From IMG/VR virus record IMGVR_UViG_3300050015_000278, positions 1 to 27,110 of that record: a stretch of 27,110 nucleotides of DNA. One strand, 5' to 3'. The position numbers and the translations under genes are program-made. This DNA is from a virus. Of this stretch, positions 8,203 to 14,404 are shown one piece after another (position 1 is the first letter of the stretch; each line of letters begins with the position of its first letter). The notes below the pieces were generated by a model, which saw only the letters and a program-made list of their open reading frames with translations, ran no database searches and had not been told where the DNA came from.

Positions 8203-8400
8203 TTAGACTTCACTTACAGGCATCTTTAAAATAGCGAATCCCTCATTAGGACCTTTTATTTGCACAGTATAGTAGTCTGTTTCTTGTAGCCCTGGCTTAT
8301 CATCTTCGCGCTTATCCAGCACCTTGATTTTCATGGCCTTAAGAAAGGCTTCTTTTACCAAGGCCTTCTCTTCCTCTTTAATCATTACCCGCTGCTTCAA
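8203..8400 (-). CDS. Small phage protein, function unknown
   Basis: 65 residues starting at TTG 8400, which is seven bases after GGAGG (GGAGGTGAGGAT-TTG). A longer frame upstream would run through a strong terminator stem-loop, so those codons are not real. The protein has an N-terminal charged helix (VMIKEEEKALVKEAFLKAM) and a C-terminal beta-like part (YYTVQIKGPNEGFAILKM). No family recognised. It is the first gene after the terminator and thus probably the first gene of the late transcript, followed 23 bases later by the recombinase. Confidence 0.65.
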   Translation of the reverse strand: MKQRVMIKEEEKALVKEAFLKAMKIKVLDKREDDKPGLQETDYYTVQIKGPNEGFAILKMPVSEV

Positions 8401-8418
8401 ATCCTCACCTCCGAACAT

Positions 8419-8442
8419 AAAAAAGCCCCGCGCTTGCGAGGC
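8419..8442 (-). terminator. Strong rho-independent terminator between early and late blocks
   Basis: On the minus strand GCCTCGC (8442-8436), a four-base loop AAGC, GCGGGGC (8431-8425) and six T (8424-8419). The seven-pair stem is complete with one G-T pair. It either ends the long early transcript or lies just after a late promoter as an antitermination point, like lambda tR'. Confidence 0.88.
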
Positions 8443-8452
8443 CATACCTTGA

Positions 8453-8465
8453 TGTTTCTATAATA
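8453..8465 (-). promoter_or_regulatory. Possible activator-dependent late promoter
   Basis: On the minus strand a TATTAT -10-like box (8465-8460) lies downstream of the 11-bp repeat array and upstream of the terminator. There is no -35 match; the nearest repeat unit occupies about that position, as in promoters that need a bound activator. Transcription would begin near 8453. Inference only. Confidence 0.3.
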
Positions 8466-8480
8466 CTCCTGAAAAACGGC

Positions 8481-8546
8481 TCGTGATTCCCGTTCTATTC
8501 CCGATTTTTTCCCGTTCTATTCCTTTTCTATTCCCGATTTATTCCT
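8481..8546. repeat. Six contiguous 11-bp direct repeats
   Basis: On the minus strand the units read, in order, AGGAATAAATC, GGGAATAGAAA, AGGAATAGAAC, GGGAAAAAATC, GGGAATAGAAC and GGGAATCACGA, consensus (A/G)GGAATAGAAC, with no spacer. An 11-base period is close to one helical turn, so bound proteins would line up on one face. No gene covers it. It lies between the early and late blocks, next to a terminator, and is a candidate binding array for the late regulator. Confidence 0.8.
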
Positions 8547-8560
8547 GACACTTAATAGAT

Positions 8561-8587
8561 TGATCCGGGGCTATTAACCCCGGATCA
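8561..8587. repeat. Perfect 10-bp inverted repeat (hairpin)
   Basis: TGATCCGGGG (8561-8570) and CCCCGGATCA (8578-8587) are perfectly complementary with a seven-base loop CTATTAA. No T-run follows on either strand, so it is not a standard terminator. It lies 14 bases from the 11-bp array and holds the stop codon of a short reading frame in its loop. Confidence 0.75.
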
Positions 8588-8630
8588 TATTATATTGTGT
8601 TTGAGTTTTACTGAGATTAGGACATGTCAA
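8574..8630 (-). CDS. Possible 18-codon leader peptide
   Basis: A TTG at 8630 is preceded by GGGGAGG with a six-base spacer, an excellent ribosome site that has no other gene to serve. The frame reads LTCPNLSKTQTQYNMIRG (first codon would be Met) and stops in the loop of the 10-bp hairpin. A ribosome finishing here would sit on the hairpin, which suggests a translation-sensing leader. It may also be a chance site or a remnant of a lost gene. Confidence 0.25.
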   Translation of the reverse strand: MTCPNLSKTQTQYNMIRG

Positions 8631-8695
8631 CCACTACCTCCCCTATATATTCCCCATATAGTTTTTGCCGGGTGGTATACCGGCAAATTTGATTT

Positions 8696-8715
8696 CCGAC
8701 ATCTTACTGATCAGC
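8696..8715. repeat. Third, short copy of the DUF3102 gene 3'-end repeat
   Basis: CCGACATCTTACTGATCAGC matches the 20 bases at 10655-10674 with one mismatch and the 19 bases at 9662-9680 with one. It overlaps the end of the 238-codon gene: read in another frame it encodes LISKMS, the same residues as near the end of the DUF3102-like protein. It marks the left edge of the mosaic stretch. Confidence 0.6.
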
Positions 8716-9420
8716 AATAATTCCTATTTTGTAATCCGGCCAATATGTGTCCGTTCCACTTTTTACCTCTCCGGACCATTGGGTTAAAAATTCTTGAAGA
8801 CGGTTTATGTCTTCTTGAGATATATTAGTCTCGGCTTCTTCATGCAGTTCCTCGCAAGCATCAACAACAAGATCAGCAGCATCACGCAGCATAAAACTGG
8901 TGGTATATGTTCCCCAAACGTATGGCGTTTCAAGTTCTGGATCATCATCTTTTAATTCATCTAATCGTTCTGCAAGATCTTCTGGAGAAACATACTCATC
9001 CGGGCCGTCAATAAACACCATTGCGAACCGTTGATTTGCCTCTTCTATGCTGATTTTTTCAGCCTTCGCCCATCTTTCCTCATATTCTTGAAAACGCTTC
9101 TGGCTTCTTGCATCAGAAGCACCTTGGCATTGGCAATTAGTCTCAGCATGAATGTACATTCGTGATCCAGGCGCACCGCAGAATTTGCAAACTGGTTGAA
9201 CTCCGTTGTAACAATCTGGGCAAGGAAACAGGGATTGATTTTTGTATGGAAATCCGATTATCCAAGGCTGCGGCCTTTCTTCTTTAAGGCCATATACGTT
9301 ATCCCTGATTACTAAGCCTAAACCCTTGCATGTCGTACATACCCATTGATGTTCCATTAGGTCTTTTTCAAGCTGCTTCGGCAGCAGTAGTTCAATGTCT
9401 ACAAATACCTTTTCCGGCAT
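8704..9420 (-). CDS. Phage protein with DnaJ-type zinc-binding repeats, function unknown
   Basis: 238 residues. The first ~125 residues hold a cysteine cluster of DnaJ-like type: CTTCKGLG (CxxCxGxG), CPDCYNG, CKFCGAPG and CQCQGA, enough for two zinc ions. The rest is acidic and helical (for example DAADLVVDACEELHEEAE) without recognised motifs. AAGGAGGAG lies seven bases before the ATG, so the start is sound. It may bind nucleic acid or a partner protein; no catalytic motif is seen. Its stop codon lies inside a copy of the DUF3102 3'-end repeat, and a hairpin (TGCCGG/CCGGCA, ~8666-8687) follows. Confidence 0.8.
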   Translation of the reverse strand: MPEKVFVDIELLLPKQLEKDLMEHQWVCTTCKGLGLVIRDNVYGLKEERPQPWIIGFPYKNQSLFPCPDCYNGVQPVCKFCGAPGSRMYIHAETNCQCQGASDARSQKRFQEYEERWAKAEKISIEEANQRFAMVFIDGPDEYVSPEDLAERLDELKDDDPELETPYVWGTYTTSFMLRDAADLVVDACEELHEEAETNISQEDINRLQEFLTQWSGEVKSGTDTYWPDYKIGIIADQ

Positions 9421-9470
9421 ATAAATTCTCCTCCTTCGTTACGTCGCATAAATAACATTATGTGCAGCTG

Positions 9471-9623
9471 CTACTCGGCCTCAATTATGATGCACCGGCA
9501 TCCACATTCTTTACAAACCATTAACCCGTCTTGATCCCAACTATCATTTGCCTCTATATTTGAACTTCCGCATTTAGGGCAAAAGTCGACTTTTTGCGGG
9601 TATCCAATTACTGATGTTGCCAA
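9471..9623 (-). CDS. Small zinc-ribbon protein, 50 residues
   Basis: A TTG-started frame at 9623, with AGGAGAGG about seven bases upstream, reads MATSVIGYPQKVDFCPKCGS and ends GCRCIIIEAE. CPKC at residues 15-18 and CKEC plus CRC at 37-44 make a compact zinc ribbon. It is the gene expected directly after a DUF3102-like gene in the parental arrangement, because a remnant of that gene's 3' end lies just upstream. Function unknown; probably a nucleic-acid or protein-binding zinc knuckle. Confidence 0.7.
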   Translation of the reverse strand: MATSVIGYPQKVDFCPKCGSSNIEANDSWDQDGLMVCKECGCRCIIIEAE

Positions 9624-9647
9624 TTATCATCCTCTCCTTCATGACGC

Positions 9648-9701
9648 GCACTACAGCTTTGCCGACATCTTGCTGATCAGTTCCAGGGTTGCATGCTGAT
9701 A
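9648..9701. repeat. Direct repeat copy A of the DUF3102 gene 3' end
   Basis: 54 bases identical to 10641-10694 except at 9681 (T here, C at 10674). The repeat includes the gene's last 16 codons, its TAG stop and three bases beyond. Homology then continues at protein level to 9779. The copies are 993 bases apart and bracket the cysteine-rich and GNAT genes. Confidence 0.9.
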
Positions 9702-9779
9702 TTTCTCATGCACTGTTGGATCATCCTGTTGGATCTCGGCCAGGGAGCCGAGCAGATCATTAAAACCTTTAACCAGATC
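9651..9779 (-). pseudogene. 3' remnant of a second DUF3102-like gene
   Basis: Minus-strand translation gives 42 residues, DLVKGFNDLLGSLAEIQQDD then a tail ending TLELISKMSAKL, 32 of 42 identical to the end of the full gene at 10644-11672. The upstream 300 codons are absent; the fragment begins immediately after the TAA stop of the GNAT gene, in the same frame. It is a recombination scar: the 3' end of an allele diverged from the resident one. Confidence 0.88.
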
Positions 9780-10277
9780 TTAGAAATTCATGTCTTCTCT
9801 CATTATTTCGAATAAGGTAGAGTCATAATAGTTACCATCAATTAATAGCGCCGTGCGCCTTAATGTCCCGGCGATGTTGCCACCATGTTTTTCGATAAAC
9901 CTTCGATACATGCGTTCTGCATCACTACCAACGAACCCGACAAATTCAAACTTACTTGCGTCATACTGATCCCTTAACTCCCTTATGAATTTGACGATAT
10001 CCATCGACCATATGATATTTGTTTTCTTGGTAAAGTTAAGTATCCCAAAACTACCTACAACTCTACTTTCCCTGTCAATACTGGCACTCATAAATCCAAT
10101 TAACTTTCCACCCTTGTCGATTGATACACGCTGAATTACGTTCCAATCATTTCTTTGTATTTCAAGATTGTAGTTTCGGTATGACGTGCCCATGTAAAAT
10201 TTGAAATGATCATCGCATACTGCTTCTTTGTATTGCCTTGTTAGCTGGTCTTCATGTAAAGTTGCTGGAGCAAGCAA
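9780..10277 (-). CDS. GNAT-like acetyltransferase, accessory cassette
   Basis: 165 residues with features of a GNAT fold: a beta strand pair VSIDKGGKLIGFMSASIDRE, a further strand at GSFGILNF, the helix DIVKFIRELRDQYDA, a strand FEFVGFVGSD, the AERMYRRFIEKHGG helix-turn and the terminal YYDSTLFEIMREDM typical of these enzymes. The acetyl-CoA pyrophosphate loop is not sharply recognisable, so the substrate and even activity are uncertain. The TTG start at 10277 has AAAGGAG eight bases upstream. It lies 14 bases after the cysteine-rich gene, probably in one unit, and ends at the junction with the DUF3102 remnant. Likely a late-acquired cargo gene. Confidence 0.75.
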   Translation of the reverse strand: MLAPATLHEDQLTRQYKEAVCDDHFKFYMGTSYRNYNLEIQRNDWNVIQRVSIDKGGKLIGFMSASIDRESRVVGSFGILNFTKKTNIIWSMDIVKFIRELRDQYDASKFEFVGFVGSDAERMYRRFIEKHGGNIAGTLRRTALLIDGNYYDSTLFEIMREDMNF

Positions 10278-10291
10278 TTTATCAACTCCTT

Positions 10292-10639
10292 TCAGTAATA
10301 TATAAAAATAAAGAAACCAGTATTATTTCTGGATCGGGGTCTAAGTTCAAAACATTCTGTTGCTCTACATTCACAATATCTTTTGCCATTCTTTTTGTTA
10401 CAAATGCCCCACATATCCTTGCCTTGGTAAGAAATACAGTTTTTACATACATGTTCCTTATAAGTTACTCCAAACAAAAATAGCAATAACTTGTCATTTA
10501 CTCGCGCGAATCCGCAGTGTTTAAATATTTCTAAGTATGTTAATTTATTAAGCCATCCCTCTAAATCTTCATTTTTTAATCTACAAATGTTATTCCGAGC
10601 GTCATTTGCAAAGCATTTTTTGTCATAGCAATAGTTCAT
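10292..10639 (-). CDS. Cysteine-rich protein, function unknown
   Basis: 115 residues with eleven Cys: C4 and C9 (YCYDKKCF), C19, C42 (KHCGFA), CKNC at 65-68, C80, C89 and C91 (YCECRA) and C96. The spacing suggests two metal-binding sites. There is a short aromatic C-terminus (GFFIFIYY). No family recognised. The ATG is four bases beyond the DUF3102 stop and has no clear Shine-Dalgarno sequence, so it probably depends on translational coupling to that gene. It pairs with the downstream GNAT gene inside the repeat-bounded cassette. Confidence 0.7.
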   Translation of the reverse strand: MNYCYDKKCFANDARNNICRLKNEDLEGWLNKLTYLEIFKHCGFARVNDKLLLFLFGVTYKEHVCKNCISYQGKDMWGICNKKNGKRYCECRATECFELRPRSRNNTGFFIFIYY

Positions 10640-10640
10640 T

Positions 10641-10694
10641 GCACTACAGCTTTGCCGACATCTTGCTGATCAGCTCCAGGGTTGCATGCTGATA
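10641..10694. repeat. Direct repeat copy B of the DUF3102 gene 3' end
   Basis: The in-gene copy of the 54-base repeat (partner at 9648-9701, one mismatch). It includes the stop codon of the intact gene and the perfect palindrome GCTGATCAGC at 10665-10674. Confidence 0.9.
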
Positions 10695-11672
10695 GCGCTC
10701 ATGGTCATCCGGGCTGTCTTTTTTGATCTCATCCAGGGCACCCAATAGGTCCTGAAATCCTTTGACCAGATGGTTAAAGCACAGCGTATATTTTAGGATA
10801 GCTACACTCTTGTTCTGCTGCCTTAAATGGGCCAGTTCCTGTTCCACTTCTTCCGGAATCTTTTCAATAGTAGTTGTGGCCTGTACATCAATCGGCCTTG
10901 CCTTTAATTCAGCGATTTCTTCATTCGCACTAACTAGCAGCTGATCGGCCTGTTCTAGTTCCGACTGCAAGCGCGTGACCTCTTCAACATCACCATTTTT
11001 TTCTGCTTCTGCGAGTTGTTTTTTGGTCTCATTCAGCGCGGCAAGAATATCAGAATATTTTTCTTCGGCTGTTTTCTTATCATCTCTTGCTACCCGGAGC
11101 GAATCCTGCAGCAATTTTACATCGGCCTGGGCATCCGTAAGCACCCTGTCGACAAGCCTCTTTTCTCTCTCGATCCCGAATTTTTCTTCACGCAGTAAAC
11201 GTTCTTTTTCGGACTTTTCGTCAATAATCTGCCTAGCTTTTTCAAGCTGCTCTTTTATCTGATCTCTATCCTTGATGGCTTGCTGCAGTTCCCGGGTGCT
11301 CATATTGTCGATATCATTTTCTTTAATGAAATCTTCCCGCTCTTCTGCTGGCACTCCGAGCATTGCAACTGCCTGTGTGTAGGACAAACTGCCAAGCGCT
11401 TGGGATTTTGCTTCTGCTCCAAAAAGGGCTAATTGGTTGGCTCCGTACTCATCAAATATCCTCATCAGGTTGTTTGCGGTGGACTGAGAATAATCAACTG
11501 ACGCTTCAAGCCATTTCCCCCACTCGCCATGAGGTATAACCGATTTGCCCTCCACCAGACAGCGGCCTATTTCGATGCTGTTACATAGGACCATGGTCCT
11601 AGTCTGCGATTTAATGCTGTTTATTTCTGCTGCAATTAAATCCGGGGTTCTAATCGCTATCGCTGTTTCCAT
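10644..11672 (-). CDS. DUF3102 family coiled-coil phage protein
   Basis: 342 residues. The N-terminal ~110 residues match the DUF3102 family found in Firmicutes phages (LIAAEINSIKSQTRTMVLC, GEWGKWLEASVDYSQSTANN, ALGSLSYTQAVAMLGVP). Residues ~130-265 form a long charged coiled coil (REEKFGIEREKRLVDRVL, LNETKKQLAEAEKNGDVEE), followed by a helical tail. The family's function is not established; it lies in early operons and may be structural or DNA-associated. AAGGAG lies before the ATG. Its 3' end is the sequence duplicated at 9648-9779 and in part at 8696-8715. Confidence 0.9.
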   Translation of the reverse strand: METAIAIRTPDLIAAEINSIKSQTRTMVLCNSIEIGRCLVEGKSVIPHGEWGKWLEASVDYSQSTANNLMRIFDEYGANQLALFGAEAKSQALGSLSYTQAVAMLGVPAEEREDFIKENDIDNMSTRELQQAIKDRDQIKEQLEKARQIIDEKSEKERLLREEKFGIEREKRLVDRVLTDAQADVKLLQDSLRVARDDKKTAEEKYSDILAALNETKKQLAEAEKNGDVEEVTRLQSELEQADQLLVSANEEIAELKARPIDVQATTTIEKIPEEVEQELAHLRQQNKSVAILKYTLCFNHLVKGFQDLLGALDEIKKDSPDDHERYQHATLELISKMSAKL

Positions 11673-11690
11673 ATTTGTCTCCTTCCCCGG

Positions 11691-13295
11691 CTAGGCCGGT
11701 ATCCTTATTCTTTCTCTCTCGCGTTTATCAACAAGCTTGGCCTCTTTGAAAGCTTCCACAAACTGCTTAACGATCTCATCGGGTGAGCAATTATTTTTAC
11801 CTCTGAGTTGGATAACAGTTTTTCCGCGTAACTCCATAGTAAAATATGGTGTATCTGGAGCTTCTGCCTTACGAACAAATAAAATTGTTTTTAATCCCTT
11901 GGCGTAATCTGGCGCGTAATTTCCTACGCAGTGGTTAAGTGCTTTCCCTTCAGCGATCAATTCATCCGCAGTTTGGGCCGGACGGATCAATAAGCCCTGA
12001 TGTTTGTAATATAATTTTTTCAGCAGCTTTGCCTTTTCTGCGATCTGCACTTGTAATTCTGCATCCGCTTTAATATTGATCTGCTTTATCATATTCTGAT
12101 GAGCTGCGTGCAGGTTTTTATGGAAAATAACTTTGAGATCCTGCACGTCGAGATTGAGGCGCTTGCAATCCCTCAAATAATCATTCCAGGCGCTTAGTAC
12201 ATCACTGCCACTCTTGAATCGTTTGGGATTGCAGGCACGTTGCTTTTGAATATAATTGAACGCTTTCCGGAAAGACAGATATGCGAGCATGTCTTTTAGG
12301 TAATTTTCATGATATTCCCTGATACTTAATTCATTAATTTCAATCGGTGTTAGGTTAGATCCATCCTTTTTAGCCATTTGCAGTAAGTGTAAAAAGAAAC
12401 AGTCTGGATTCAGTCCATTTTGTTTTATTTCCTTCAGTTCATTTTTGTTTAGTTTCAAAACCTTAAAAACAGTTTTTCCGCGCCAATTAATAGCACTATA
12501 AGTACGGTCATGGCCAAGCTTTTCTCTAACCAGCTCTTTAAATCCAAATTTAGTTAGGTATTCTATACAAGGATAGCGAGAGTATAAATTAAGAATTTCA
12601 ACTATGTCATAACGCTGCTGATATTCTTCCCAGCAGCTGTATTGGAATTGGGTGCCGGATACTGCTTTTTTGATGTTTTCCAGCGAATAATTCAGTCCCA
12701 ATACCATTGAGTAACGTTGATCTATAAAAGCGGTTTTTCTTTGTTGCCATGGATATTTTTTATTATGAAAATCGTGGTCCCAGTAGTAACCGGCATTAGA
12801 AAACATCTTGGAGCCGCCCATTTCAAATACGTACCTGGTTACTTCGAGGTACTGTGTTTTAACATCGTGGTAGTCGTTGGAATAATCGCGGAAAGCTGCA
12901 AATCCACGAGCAACGACAACATTGGAATCCCTAGTTGATTTGTCAAAGTAGATAAAATATGCCCTGTCAAGAAGCGATTTGCGTCCGATACCTGAAGCTT
13001 TAGGCACACATTCGCTGCCGCAATGCGGACATTTTACACGAGCCGGCGGAGGAAGCATTCCATGCGAACAATATGGTTGTACATAATTTGCCTGGTGTTT
13101 TAATTTTAGATTTGTGGAATCAAATTCTTTTTTGCAATGAGTGCAATAGCTGAATTGTTTTTTTCCTTGGCGCCTGGTGAATAAATACCGACTCTCGAGA
13201 AAAACTTCATCCGTGGCATATCTAGAAATTTCTTTGCTGATTCCTGATTTAAAATACCCCATATATGACTTAATAGTCTTTTCCAAAGATATCAC
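11691..13295 (-). CDS. PcfJ-like protein
   Basis: 534 residues. The C-terminal part matches the PcfJ family: RPAQTADELIAEGKALNHCV, GNYAPDYAKG, LFVRKAEAPDTPYFTMEL and VIQLRGKNNCSPDEIV. The N-terminal ~110 residues carry two CxxC pairs (YCTHCKKEF, CPHCGSEC) plus other Cys/His, a zinc-ribbon region. PcfJ was named in the conjugative plasmid pCF10 and occurs widely in phages and integrative elements; its biochemistry is unknown to me. The start is unclear: the GTG at 13295 has AAGGCGG almost touching it, and an in-frame TTG three codons on is possible. It directly follows the PcfK-like gene, the usual pairing. Confidence 0.9.
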   Translation of the reverse strand: MISLEKTIKSYMGYFKSGISKEISRYATDEVFLESRYLFTRRQGKKQFSYCTHCKKEFDSTNLKLKHQANYVQPYCSHGMLPPPARVKCPHCGSECVPKASGIGRKSLLDRAYFIYFDKSTRDSNVVVARGFAAFRDYSNDYHDVKTQYLEVTRYVFEMGGSKMFSNAGYYWDHDFHNKKYPWQQRKTAFIDQRYSMVLGLNYSLENIKKAVSGTQFQYSCWEEYQQRYDIVEILNLYSRYPCIEYLTKFGFKELVREKLGHDRTYSAINWRGKTVFKVLKLNKNELKEIKQNGLNPDCFFLHLLQMAKKDGSNLTPIEINELSIREYHENYLKDMLAYLSFRKAFNYIQKQRACNPKRFKSGSDVLSAWNDYLRDCKRLNLDVQDLKVIFHKNLHAAHQNMIKQINIKADAELQVQIAEKAKLLKKLYYKHQGLLIRPAQTADELIAEGKALNHCVGNYAPDYAKGLKTILFVRKAEAPDTPYFTMELRGKTVIQLRGKNNCSPDEIVKQFVEAFKEAKLVDKRERERIRIPA

Positions 13296-13300
13296 CCGCC

Positions 13301-13660
13301 TTATAAAAGATCTTCGAGCCGGACATCGAAATCAACCGACTTCTTTTCCGATACTGGAGCCAATGGAGCTGATGAAGCAACTATTGCCGGTCCTTGTATT
13401 CCAAAATATTTCAAGACAATGGTTAGTCCCTCCTGGGGCGGGATCATGGCATAATTTTTATTGTTTTTTTTAGCCCGGGCGGCCTTCTCTAACTCATTAA
13501 AGCTTTTAGCAATAGTCTTATCAGCCTGCATGATCTTTTCAGCATCACCCGGATTAGCCTCGAGATGCTGCAAAACAAAATCCCCGATCACTTGTATATA
13601 CTGATCGCTTGCATTCTGGTCCATTTCGGTTTGTATCTTTGTTCTAGCATCGTTTAACAT
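13301..13660 (-). CDS. PcfK-like protein / AcrIIA9-type anti-Cas9 candidate
   Basis: 119 residues from ATG 13660 (GGGGAGG seven bases upstream). The N-terminus MLNDARTKIQTEMDQNASD, QYIQVIGDFVLQHLEANPG, then DKTIAKSFNELEKAARAKK and QEGLTIVLKYFGI match, from memory, the Firmicutes phage proteins annotated as PcfK-like or Cas9-inhibitor AcrIIA9 family. AcrIIA9 itself was found among PcfK-like proteins. The tail after residue ~85 is a Pro/Ala/Ser linker with an acidic end (VDFDVRLEDLL). Family placement is likely; inhibition of Cas9 by this member is not shown. It partners with PcfJ downstream. Confidence 0.75.
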   Translation of the reverse strand: MLNDARTKIQTEMDQNASDQYIQVIGDFVLQHLEANPGDAEKIMQADKTIAKSFNELEKAARAKKNNKNYAMIPPQEGLTIVLKYFGIQGPAIVASSAPLAPVSEKKSVDFDVRLEDLL

Positions 13661-13673
13661 CCGATTACCTCCC

Positions 13674-14198
13674 CTATATCGCTTTTGCACATTTCCATAA
13701 CGCCTGATCCATAAACATTCCTAATACCGTTTCAACCTCTTCGTCTGGCAGGTACCCGAAGCACCAACTCAGGACCCGGACTATTTCATCCTTGCGTGCG
13801 TAATAGGTGTTCTTGTCGATGCACATGTCAATGGTTATGTCCTGCCAGGTGCACTTCTCAAAATATATCTTTTCGACCACGCGCTTTTGCTCCGGATCAA
13901 GCATAATATCAATCGACGTCTCAACAATTTCTTTTAATACCTCAAGATTTTTAATTTTGCATTCAAGTTTCAAAATTGCATCGCCTTCGATCCGATTCAA
14001 GGCCGCTTTTTCGACCGGGTTAGATACAGAATAAGAGGTGCCCTCGCGCAATTCATAACTAGCAATCATGCTGGGCTCCAGCTGCTGCCTGACCATTTCG
14101 ATCTGTTGTTTAATTGACATGATCCTGATCGGGAAGCTCTTGTATGTATAAAGCATCTTTTCCGTAGCCTGATACCAACTATTTTTCTTTTGTCTCAC
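13674..14198 (-). CDS. ArpU/RinA-type late transcription regulator
   Basis: 174 residues with the layout of phage late regulators of the ArpU/RinA group: an N-terminal helical region (SIKQQIEMVRQQLEPS), a central helix ILKLECKIKNLEVLKEIVET, and a C-terminal sigma-region-4-like helix-turn-helix, RVVEKIYFEKCTWQDITIDM followed by CIDKNTYYARKDEIVRVLSW. Such proteins activate late operons. GGAGG lies seven bases before the GTG start. It is the only clear late-activator candidate here, so the 11-bp array at 8481-8546 is a plausible target. That link is inference. Confidence 0.85.
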   Translation of the reverse strand: MRQKKNSWYQATEKMLYTYKSFPIRIMSIKQQIEMVRQQLEPSMIASYELREGTSYSVSNPVEKAALNRIEGDAILKLECKIKNLEVLKEIVETSIDIMLDPEQKRVVEKIYFEKCTWQDITIDMCIDKNTYYARKDEIVRVLSWCFGYLPDEEVETVLGMFMDQALWKCAKAI

Positions 14199-14218
14199 CC
14201 TGCACCCTCCCCCTGCCG

Positions 14219-14404
14219 TTAATTCGCCTGCTTCTCTCGACTTCCGTAAGCCTGAAAGTGTTTACATATTCCCGTTTCATTCGCCTGTTTAGCCGGGTTC
14301 TGACATCCCTTATAGGCGACCTCTTTTAATGACAATTCTTGTCCTCGGTACCAGCAAAATGCTACCGGGCGTGGAATGGGTGGCTTCATCATTCGAGTCG
14401 CCAT
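14219..14404 (-). CDS. Small phage protein, function unknown
   Basis: 61 residues from ATG 14404, which overlaps the stop of the DnaC-like gene by one base (TGATG); GGAGGG lies seven bases upstream. The sequence has three Cys (FCWYRGQELS, YKGCQNPAK, GICKHFQAYG) that could bind a metal or form a short Cys-rich fold. No family recognised. The junction sequence at its start is nearly identical to that at 19592 in front of the DUF5131 gene. Confidence 0.7.
   Translation of the reverse strand: MATRMMKPPIPRPVAFCWYRGQELSLKEVAYKGCQNPAKQANETGICKHFQAYGSREKQAN

Noticed and set aside
8481-8546. CRISPR-like array
   Set aside because: The repeats are 11 bp with no spacers, so this is a protein-binding-type tandem array and not CRISPR.
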